Assembly: GCA_021234155.1 (NCBI GenBank)
Contig: JAJEKV010000143.1
Coordinates: 1,482,650 to 1,546,649 of the forward strand
DNA length: 64,000 nt
Direction of reading: 5' to 3'
Source: Isoetes taiwanensis
Lineage: Eukaryota; Streptophyta; Lycopodiopsida; Isoetales; Isoetaceae
The position numbers and the translations under genes are program-made. The stretch's first letter is position 1. Every line of letters starts with the position of its first letter. Below, piece by piece: positions 21,459 through 29,719 of the stretch. Under the pieces are notes generated by a model. That model worked only from the letters and a program-made list of their open reading frames with translations. It had not been told where the DNA came from and made no database searches.

Positions 21459-21472
21459 GGGTCTATTTATAG
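21459..21472 (-). promoter_or_regulatory. TATA box of the H3-like gene
   Basis: Minus-strand CTATAAATAGACCC, 96 nt upstream of the ATG at 21362 and identical to the one before the 456-aa gene. Confidence 0.65.
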
Positions 21473-21575
21473 TTTGGGCAATTTTAGGTCAAATTCTAAG
21501 TTTATCATTTTCATGTGTCAAAGCACCTATTAACCTAAAACATGTACTTACTTCAGAGTTTTATAAGCAATTTTA

Positions 21576-21638
21576 CTCATGGTGTGCGCTGGAGGGCTGA
21601 TCTAATATTTAGATCAAGGCTCTGGCGCATACCGTGAG
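21576..21638. repeat. 63-bp palindrome, copy 3
   Basis: Same module, 103 bp upstream of the H3-like TATA box. Its inner arms are TGATCTAA and TTAGATCA: both arms changed relative to copies 2 and 4, keeping complementarity. Confidence 0.9.
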
Positions 21639-21817
21639 CATTTTTGCATTTTTTACTAAATTATATGATTTCTAGGCATATTCCTAGGGGTATGATATAA
21701 AAATCTAACTAATTCTTACCTTGATATAGAAATCTAACTAATTCTTACCTTAAAACTCGATCTAGCAGATTATCTTGTTAAAATTCATCAAGTTTCAAGG
21801 TGATTATGGCCAGTTAC

Positions 21818-21880
21818 TCATGGTGTGCGCCTGGGGCTCAACCTAAAATTTAGGTTGGTGCTCTGGCGCATACCGTGAGC
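21818..21880. repeat. 63-bp palindrome, copy 4
   Basis: Same module; inner arms CAACCTAAA and TTTAGGTTG are perfectly complementary. It starts 242 bp from copy 3 and lies about 200 bp from the PBS. Confidence 0.9.
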
Positions 21881-22075
21881 AACTTCTACCTTAGATCAAA
21901 TTTTAGTTCAACTTTTTAGTTTTCTTGGTTTTCAATTCTTCTAACTGTTACTAGCTTAGCATAACTACAAAAAAATGAGAAAAAAATTTTCCACTTTTCC
22001 GAGGTTTGAGAATTCTACTAAGTTAGTACTACTGGGAGCATGGCCAGTGCTTTGCTCTTGGTCTCCAAGAAAATT

Positions 22076-22087
22076 GCTTTGATACCA
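22076..22087 (-). promoter_or_regulatory. Primer binding site (initiator Met tRNA)
   Basis: Minus-strand TGGTATCAAAGC, 3 nt inside the 5' LTR, matches the complement of plant initiator-methionine tRNA (TGGTATCAGAGC) at 11 of 12 positions. This tRNA primes most plant LTR elements. Confidence 0.85.
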
Positions 22088-22090
22088 CTG

Positions 22091-23649
22091 TGACGTCCCC
22101 TACTCATATACGGTGCACCCACCGTGATATCACAAACAAGTTCATCCCCATACCAGGCTCCATGCTAATCTGGGGCCCTCCACGTATCACTGCAACCTTG
22201 AAGAGTTCTAGTGGGAAGAATGAAGGGGTCATTTTACCCTGTCTCCCTCAGGGCCTACCTAGCTGCGGAAGCGTAAACATACATGTTAGCACTAATACAT
22301 CAACATCACATGACCATCCACGAAGGATGGTTCACCACATATCCTACGGACAAAGATCGGCACATCTCATATGGAAATCCTACCCAAGGCTCGGGACTTC
22401 GAAGGGATGGTGGCCGGCTTGGGCCTCTCGAAGTCATTGCGCATGTAATTCATGGCAATGGATTTGGCTGGCATAAGAACATGGCTCGCCCTCCCGTGCA
22501 CACTTTGCGCGAGTAGGTTGAAAAGTGTTGGGACCTCGGCCCAGCCCTCACGGATGCATAGCCAAGGGGCTATTCTGGGTTGCATCTCCCCAGTTCGATG
22601 GGGAAGGTAGGGATCACTCCCACCGAGATTGGCATCTTGACTCAAGGTGACTAGAGGGCCACCGCCGTACTTCGACTTGAACTCCATGGAAGGTGTACAC
22701 CACCCCAAGAGTGTCAAACCCATGCAAAGCCCTCACGATTGTGAGCATTAGGTCTAGTGCACAATAGTCCCGATAGGCTTTACTACCCGGAGGAACATGA
22801 TCATGAGTCGAACATGAACCTCCTTGTAAGCCCGGGCGGCCCCTCCACCCACAACCGTGTGTGGCTCTTGTACACAGGCGAATTCAATAGTGCATTAAAG
22901 AGGGCTAGCTAGGAGCATCAACTACTAAGCTTTAAGGCCTCTACCTTCCCCTCCCCTTCCCAATACAATGATTCCACAGAGATCATCATCACATACATAT
23001 CATAGAAGAACTAAAGAATAAGATTTAATCTAAATCACAGAGTTAGGTTCTTTAGTTAGGGCTTGATATCTAGGGATCTAGATGACTGCTATGGGCAAAT
23101 CAATAGGCTAAACCTACTACTCTATGTCTGGGAGGCGGTTTAAACTATTGAATTGGCAAAATACCTGATCCCTGGCTTGCTCCTCCTGCTCTGAACGCAT
23201 CCATGCTACAAAACTGCTCAAAGATGAAGCTAGGAAGGGAAGCTGATGAGCTAGACTGCTCAAACAGACTTCGGGAGTCAAGATTGGCTCTTGGAGCAAG
23301 CAAAACGGAGTTCTAGAAGGCTGTGGACGAAAAATGGAAAGTTAGGGTTTCATATACCTTATATAGACTAAGGGTTAGGGCTAGGGCTTCCATTATCCCT
23401 TGAGCATGTGGGACAAATGGGTGTGGTCCACTTGCCTATATTAATTAAGTGGCCTAAAGTGTACACATGGATAAATGTGTACACATGAATAAATGTGCAC
23501 ATGAATAAATGTGCACACACTTGCAAGTTCCCCCCTAGGGTGCTACTTGCTTGGCTACACGTCGGCGTGCACGTCAATCGGGATGGCGTGTACGTGTGGC
23601 GAGGCAGTACAGTATACGTCCTGGGACCGTATACTGTGCTGGAATGTCA
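22091..23649 (-). repeat. 5' LTR of the H3-carrying element
   Basis: 1559 bp, matching 10607-12162 in length, ends and order. The part at 23,368-23,575 is almost identical to the other LTR, while the rest shows many substitutions and small indels. A minus-strand TATA box lies at about 23,357-23,366. The U3 end carries a 14-bp-arm hairpin (23605-23641). Confidence 0.9.
23605..23641. repeat. U3-terminal hairpin, 5' LTR copy
   Basis: CAGTACAGTATACG and CGTATACTGTGCTG pair at 13 of 14 positions around the loop TCCTGGGAC. The 3' LTR has the same loop but different arms. Confidence 0.75.
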
Positions 23650-23654
23650 CAAGA

Positions 23655-24085
23655 TTGAGTTTGGTCCTGTCATATACGTCTGTTGTAGTAGCATGAACAA
23701 GTTTAGAGTAGAGATGTTATCTCTTGGAATGTCAATATTGCAGGATATGTTGATCATGGTCAGTCAGAAGCTTTTCTCAAATGCAGTTGCGCGTCTAACA
23801 CCAGACCAGATTATCTATACAGCAATACTAAATGCTTGTAATGATGGGATTTAGTAGATGAAAGCCACCATCATTCCATTTATGTGCATGAGCATGGTAG
23901 AACTAATATGTCGGAGGAACATTATGGCCATTAATCTGCTTGGACATACAGGCTGCTTGATGGAAGCACGGGACTATATAACCTCAATTGCCACAGGCTC
24001 AGCACCTAATGATCTCATTTATTGCTGTGTTTATTGGTTACAATTGCAGAACTTATTGCTCCTCTCTAAGGTAATGTTGTCGTGA
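23655..24085 (+). pseudogene. PPR protein pseudogene
   Basis: Plus-strand frames spell pentatricopeptide repeat motifs of a plant organellar RNA-binding protein: DVISWNVNIAGYVDHGQSE, then LTPDQIIYTAILNACNDG, and later INLLGHTGCLMEARDYI and GSAPNDLIYCCV, as in PLS-type PPR proteins. Frame changes and an in-frame TAG separate the pieces, and only about 140 codons remain. It abuts the 5' LTR, so the retrotransposon may have inserted into an already dead PPR copy. Confidence 0.7.
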
Positions 24086-24099
24086 TGTTTCTTTGTCTC

Positions 24100-24960
24100 T
24101 TTTACAATGGTTTGGAGTAATATTTGTTAGGCTGGCTGCTTGTGCCCTTGCCTTTTTGCATCTCAAAATTTCTGCAAGCTTAGTAGCCAAAGATATCATC
24201 CAACTTTATTGCATCGTGGAATGCCAGCCTTATGTAGAAATCCATTTGGAAATCCAAATCATAGGGTTGCTAACTTAGTTTTGTTTTGTACGACTGGGTA
24301 CAATATTATGGACGCCAATTTCATTTACTAATTCTTCTTTACCATACTAGGCCTTGCTCAAACTATTGGAACAAATTAATAGAAGTTTTGGTGCCAAAGT
24401 AGTGAATGTGTTGTGACATGTGACAAATGAGATCTTCTTTGATGGAGATAGATGCACCCCTTCCTAGAAGTTGGCATCATGATCCACTTGAGTGGGCCTC
24501 ATTAAATAACTGAGGTGTAGAAAATTCTACCTTTGTAAATAATATCACCACACATAGATCACAACCATTCTAACGACTCAACTTTTAAAATGTTTTTCCA
24601 ACATTTGAAAATATTCTACAAATATCAAGATGCATTCAATAATTCCCCTACGCAATTGTAGTGTGTCAGTTCCTCGTTTTTTCACCCCCTATGGTATTCA
24701 CTCATTAGTTCACTAGCTAACAACATAAAAAATCAAGACATTTATAAATCAAAACTCCATTTACCGACTACAAATGCATATTCTGTTTAATATTTGTAAC
24801 ATTGGAAGAACATCCAATATTTATAGCATTGGAAAAACATTCTTTTCGTTGATTGCAAATTTCATCTAGTTAGTCAAAACACAATATACTTTTCCCTCTT
24901 CCTTTTGCCCCAAGCCTGCAGTTTTGCTACTATAGTCAAAGCTTTGAAAATTAACATTTC
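24100..24960. other. No gene recognised
   Basis: AT-rich intergenic sequence without supportable ORFs or repeats. Confidence 0.4.
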
Positions 24961-24967
24961 CATTGCG

Positions 24968-25190
24968 TCTGGGCGTTTGGTCTAGTGGTAACACACTAGT
25001 TCCTTAGCAATGTGGTCTCGAGTTCGAGACCGCCCAGAATCGCACTCGGTACTGTTGGGGGTCAAATCCCAACAGACGCAGTTGTGGGCAGGGCCCAACC
25101 GAGCAATGTAGTGTGGTGTGTGGTCACATGTCCAGTTGGATGCTGCCTAGTGGCGTGACGTTAAAACTATCTAACATATATTATCAGTAG
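24968..25190 (+). mobile_element. tRNA-derived SINE
   Basis: The 71-nt head has box A TGGTCTAGTGG (24978-24988), box B GAGTTCGAGAC (25020-25030), and TCTGGGC pairing with GCCCAGA as an acceptor stem. The T stem does not pair properly, so a working tRNA is unlikely. About 150 bp of unrelated body follows. The 3' edge near 25,190 is approximate; no poly(A) tail or TSD was identified. Confidence 0.6.
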
Positions 25191-25194
25191 CCAT

Positions 25195-25682
25195 CATGTA
25201 CAATGGTGATTATTGACAACCTAATCTCAATGAAAATGTTATGCTCAATGCATCACAAACGACAAAATTTTGCATAGTCCTACCCTTGCAATATCTAATG
25301 TAAAATGTTTGGTCTAGCATCTCTTCACTCCAAGTGCCTATACCTAATGACTCTTGCAACATGTAATGGAAAATATTTGGTCTAGCAACTTCACTCCAAG
25401 TACTAAAACCTGATGCCAACGTCCCCCTCATCTCCCCCCCCTGGCCCAATAGGATCCCTAGAATAAGAGCCCTTGTTTTTTGGACTGATATCACTATACT
25501 TCAAATCCCAAAGCCTAATTTTCTTTCCTAATTTAATGATGAAATCAAACAAACGGAACTTTGGCTCCACATGGCTGACCTCTAGGATTAACTTCTATGT
25601 GACTTAACCATGATATAACATAAAATCTTATCCAAAAATCTACTACTATCTTGACTATATTAAACACTACTTTGATTATCTC
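25195..25682. other. No gene recognised
   Basis: Contains a short imprecise duplication (ATGTAAAATGTTTGGTCTAG and ATGTAATGGAAAATATTTGG parts, 25.30-25.40 kb). Nothing else is seen. Confidence 0.35.
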
Positions 25683-25687
25683 AAACG

Positions 25688-25904
25688 TGTTTAGAATATG
25701 TCCCCGGTATGCACATGTGGCGATCCTGCTAACATAAGCAGATCCGTGGCCCAAAGGGTGTGACCATTCCAAAAGTTGTGTCTCTCTGTACAGAGTTATA
25801 TCTATTAGCTTAGGTGTCTTTGTCTCTTCTAACTATATAATGTATCTGCAGCGGGCAGGATTCCCAACCAAATCAATCTATTACTTCCGTTGTTCTTTTT
25901 GTCA
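25688..25904 (+). repeat. 5' LTR of TR-GAG element
   Basis: 217 bp, TG...CA, nearly identical to 26676-26897. A TATA-like ACTATATAATG lies near 25,834. Confidence 0.85.
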
Positions 25905-25916
25905 TGGTATCAGAGC
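25905..25916 (+). promoter_or_regulatory. PBS, initiator Met tRNA
   Basis: TGGTATCAGAGC, a perfect match to the complement of initiator-methionine tRNA, directly after the LTR. Confidence 0.85.
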
Positions 25917-26082
25917 CCCTTGTGGGCTGATCTTGAAGAAGAGCATCGATTCTACGCCAGTGGGCTAAAAGGCTCTTCATCAAAAACTGTGGGCAGATGA
26001 TCCTTGTGAGGAGCCGTTGCTGTGAATCCTAAATTGGCTTAATCGCTAATTTTGGAAGTGCTAATTTGGTGTGAATTCAAGA

Positions 26083-26530
26083 GATGGCTGCTAGCGTGAT
26101 TATTGAGAAGAAATCGATTGAGAAGATTGGAGAAGCAGTGTGCAGATTCAAGACTCTCGTGCAACAATTGGCTGCTGTAGGAGATCAAGTGGATTCCAAG
26201 GATTAAGTGGCTATGCTCATAAATAGTTTACCAGATTCGTTTGGGCAACTTGAGGTAACTCTGAGTAATCATGATAATCTAATCCCTAACCAGGTAATAG
26301 CTTCTATTTTGAAAGAAGAAATGCATCAAAAAAAGAAGGGGAAGGTATCACTAGATCTGAATGAAAAGGCATTTCTTGCAATGAGCAAACAAAAGAAGAA
26401 ACTAAGTCTCTAGAAGAAATGCGCTAGTGCTTTAAGTGTGGAGCCAAAGGCTATTATGTGAAGGATTGTCCAAAGAATTCTGAGCATGAGCATGAGGAAC
26501 AAGCAAATTGTATTAGTGATAAATTCTTTT
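26083..26530 (+). pseudogene. Copia gag fragment
   Basis: The frame starting MAASVIIEKKS meets a stop in VDSKD*VAML, then reads LINSLPDSFGQLEVTLSNHD, typical of copia gag (LLxSLPxSY). After a second stop comes a knuckle CFKCGAKGYYVKDCPKN. In this CCHC finger the His is replaced by Tyr (GH to GY), so zinc binding would be weakened. Product, if any, is truncated. Confidence 0.75.
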
Positions 26531-26675
26531 AGATCCAGTGAGAGCAAAAGAGTTTTTAGATCCAGTGAGAGCAAAAGAGGTGTACAGATCTAGTGAGAGC
26601 AGTGTTTGAAACTTCAGTGAGAGTAGTGTGCGGTTGTATATGTGAAGAACTCTGTGCATACGGTGACAGTAGGAG

Positions 26676-26897
26676 TGTTTAGAATATGTCCCGGTATGCA
26701 CATGTGGTGGTCCTGCTGACGTAGGCAGATCAATGATGTGGCCAAAAGGGTGTGACCATTCCAAAAGTTGTGTCACTCTGTACAGAGTTATGTCTATTAG
26801 CTTAGGTGTCCTTATCTCTTCGTAACTATATAATGTATCTGCGGTAGACAGGAATCCCAACCAAATCAATCTATTACTTCCGCTGTTCTTTTTGTCA
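26676..26897 (+). repeat. 3' LTR of TR-GAG element
   Basis: 222 bp, second copy of the LTR at 25688-25904. Confidence 0.85.
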
Positions 26898-26902
26898 AAA
26901 TG

Positions 26903-28432
26903 CAAGTAGCATATGCCTTTCGTTGTATGAGATAAAGAGAAGGTAATCTCATTTATCATATAATGTGGCTTTCTCAAGACTTAGAAGCCAAAGCTAAGAA
27001 ATCTATCTAACAATTCGTGAACTCCATATAGCCATTTTTGTAGGTGTGCACTAGCTCATCTAAATTATTTCTAACACCCTGGTAATTTTGGCGATGCTTT
27101 TGTTTTTGAGTCAATTTAATAACAAATAACTTCATCAATGCAATATTATGTGATTGTAGATTTGCAAAAATGAAAACGATAAAGTTCGGTTCAGTTTTTC
27201 CAAATAATTACTTGAGCTATTAAGCTTCATAGTCGAAGTTTGGATCATCAAGACCAAACCTATAGTCTCAGCTTCATTTTTCAAGTTCAATGCATTCTTT
27301 TCATTCTATTTCAGATTGAAAAGAACAGGAAGGGGGATCATTGGCAGAGTATATTTGGCGCAACTGAAGATAAGGATATATGACTGTCCGACACCTGCCG
27401 TGATGTCCCATAGCGGATCTACATTCTCAGCGGGTATTCTTCTCAGCTCTTGCTGCTTGAAATCGGCTGCTAACTCCATATAGGATCTAAATCTCGTCGA
27501 AGGCGACTAGTTCTGTGGTAATTCCCACTTTGTCATAATTCTTCCTATCAACATCCCATTTCAAGATAAGATTCATATATTAATACATATTCTTGCCATC
27601 AAAAAAAGAAAAAAAAAGGGGACAACAATGTACTCTCGTCAAACGTGAAAGCCTTTTGTAGCATCGATCAATAATGCCACAATAAAGCCCTATCACGTAC
27701 CATCCAAATTCACGGCACCTTCCAGATGCCATCGCAAGGAGCACACCCCACCCTATCGTGCCCCCACATGCATAGCGTGCACTACTCCTAGGCGCCAAGC
27801 AACTTCTGGCACGTGTCTTAACGCACAAACTCCACAAGACAATCATGTCGAACAATGAAGCTACTCCATCCCTGCCCCAACCTTCATCCCTCCCTATTGT
27901 GCCCCCACACTACTTCTAGGTGCCAAGCAACTTTCGGCTCGCGCCTTAACGCACAAACTCAAGTGAGAATTCAAAAAATTCAAGTGATAGACTGTATATA
28001 GCAGCACATTCTTGGTATGAATATATGAAAAAGAATGAGATACTAGTAAACACAACGTGACTATAGCGAGAATCCTTGTGGAAAAATGGTTGACTATGTG
28101 AGAAATTACTTCATTATTAATGTGCAATAATGGACACTTCATAAAATTGAGCAACAACTTTTAGAAAATCAACATTAAGCAAAAAAAAGACTAAATGGTG
28201 TAATTGTGTGAAAACTTTCTCCCTTCCATCTAGGGTATGGTCGCCATGTTTCATGCACTTAAGAGTCAAATTGGCCGAATGTAGCCGGAATTCACGTGTT
28301 CCTCGATCCGTCGGCTAATTTGGATACCTAATGTTGTATATAACAAGTTCTCAAAAGACATCGACACCAAAAAAAGCGAGGCTAGAAAGTTATGGTGCCA
28401 TAAAGTAGGGGGGTCTAGCGCCCATCATCGCG
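26903..28432. other. No gene recognised; one short tandem duplication
   Basis: AT-rich flank. About 60 bp around CCAAGCAACTT, followed by TTAACGCACAAACTC, occur at about 27,776-27,837 and again at 27,907-27,962, in a 130-bp tandem-like duplication. The rest shows no coding signal. Confidence 0.4.
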
Positions 28433-28899
28433 ATGTCCCTAACCACACATCGTGGTACTCGAGGCCAGGGTTCACGAGGATTATTGCCCCGCGGCCGCGC
28501 TATAAGTGCCACCTACTGCGCACTTGAGTGGAACTGCACGCCTGTCCGTCTCTCACGAACGGGCTACATCCCATTAATATCAGTTCACGTTTATACCGTG
28601 GTCGCGGGCCTAGATGCTATATACGAGTTCTATGCCATCAGCTACCGATACCTATGCCGCCAGCTATCAAGGTACCTGCCAACGATCACTGTTGCCTTTT
28701 TAGCCTTCCTCCGCCAAAATTCGAGCCCATTTTCCACACTGCAATCCCAAATCCGCTATCGGCCACATCCAAATTGGCCTGAACATTCTTTGCCCCATCC
28801 GCAGGAAAGGTAATTTAGCTTATTTTTTGGAAATCTGGAACCGCCAGGTACGGGGCAGGGCATCATTCCAGTTATCCGTTTAAATTGAGTGTTGGAGCA

Positions 28900-29374
28900 A
28901 CCATTCCTCCATTCCACTCCATCTTCCGGGGAACCCAAGCGTCGCAAGTAAGCGCCCATGGTTTGTTGTGTATTTGGTATTGAGTCACCACTAATTTCAT
29001 GCTTTTTCCATGGCAGCTCAGAGGAATCAGCTATAGATCACTCGAGGAGATCAAGCTATCATGGGTCGGGTTCTCGATGGGACGTTGTTAGGGGTGGCGG
29101 CCCTGACTCTAGCAAGAGGCCTCGGCCTAGTCCGAGCAATCTACCATCGCCTACGAGCTCGTCTACTTCGACGACTCCTAACAGCTTCAGGATCCGGAAC
29201 TGCTTGGTCACCCCAGTCGAGGTTACAACTGCCGTCGGATCTGTAAACATGGAGGTTTCACCTGAGATTGTGTCCCAGGTTGAGCAGGCAAAGTCCGAAA
29301 CAGATCTCATACATTGCCAGATAATGGTCACAGAAGGAGATCATGTGCTCTTCCAGAGCCCGGTTGGTTACTAA
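28900..29374 (+). CDS. Possible host exons, unrecognised product
   Basis: The stretch 29,018-29,374 is open and Ser/Pro-rich (RPRPSPSNLPSPTSSSTSTT), then VEVTTAVGSVNMEVSPEIVS and CQIMVTEGDHVLFQSPVGY before a stop. A plausible intron runs from GTAAGCG (about 28,949) to TTTTCCATGGCAG (ending about 29,017); joining gives GEPKRRN followed by SEESAIDHSRRSS in frame. No ATG is found in the upstream piece, which meets a stop at its start, so the 5' end is unknown. No family recognised. It might be a gene fragment carried by a transposon. Confidence 0.35.
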
Positions 29375-29719
29375 GCTGCAGCCCCGCTGTACATGAACTG
29401 CTTCCCCTTTGTAGGTAAGGCCCATTTAGTCGATCCCCTCCTCTCCTTCCTTTTGGCTTCTGTTGTCTGTTGGCCACCGTGCCACACTTGATACAGCCCC
29501 CTGGGCTTATTTTGTAAAGTCTTGGGGCTAAATTTTGTATGATCAAAATTTTGTATATGCATTGATCTTCTGACTACTGGTCCTTCTTTGGTTGTGTTGA
29601 TTACTTAGGCTAGTTGTGTGAATGACTATAATTCTGTCAGGTTCATGCCTCATATTGGTATAGCATTGGGAATTCAGTTGCAAATAATAAAATTATGTAC
29701 AATGAGTTCACTCAATTTA

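Larger units (their letters stand above)
10607..23649 (-). mobile_element. Ty3/gypsy chromovirus-like LTR retrotransposon with two accessory genes
   Basis: The element reads on the minus strand: 5' LTR (22091-23649), PBS (22076-22087), H3-like ORF (20115-21362), unknown 456-aa ORF (18017-19387), gag (about 16.5-17.7 kb), protease, RT, RNase H, integrase, chromodomain (12997-13365), PPT (12163-12175), 3' LTR (10607-12162). The order PR-RT-RH-IN and the C-terminal chromodomain are diagnostic of Ty3/gypsy chromoviruses. At 13.0 kb it is much longer than usual chromoviruses (typically 5-8 kb), because of the two upstream ORFs, their spacers and long LTRs. No target duplication is evident (ATTTG before 10607, CAAGA after 23649). 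Gag-pol is frameshifted while both accessory ORFs are open, so this copy is non-autonomous now. Confidence 0.9.
25688..26897 (+). mobile_element. Copia-type TR-GAG element (non-autonomous, 1.2 kb)
   Basis: Two LTRs (25688-25904 and 26676-26897) begin TGTTTAGAATATG and end GTCA. The PBS TGGTATCAGAGC follows the first at once, and a purine-rich GACAGTAGGAG precedes the second. Flanks AAACG and AAATG are a 5-bp target duplication with one transition. The interior holds only a gag fragment, the pattern described for terminal-repeat retrotransposons with a GAG domain; pol is absent and would be supplied in trans. Confidence 0.85.

Noticed and set aside
22090-22476. ORF of 128 codons starting at the 5' LTR edge
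   Set aside because: LTR sequence read in antisense; the corresponding frame in the 3' LTR is disrupted.
24968-25038. Functional tRNA gene
   Set aside because: The T stem does not pair and the anticodon arm is irregular; SINE head is more likely.
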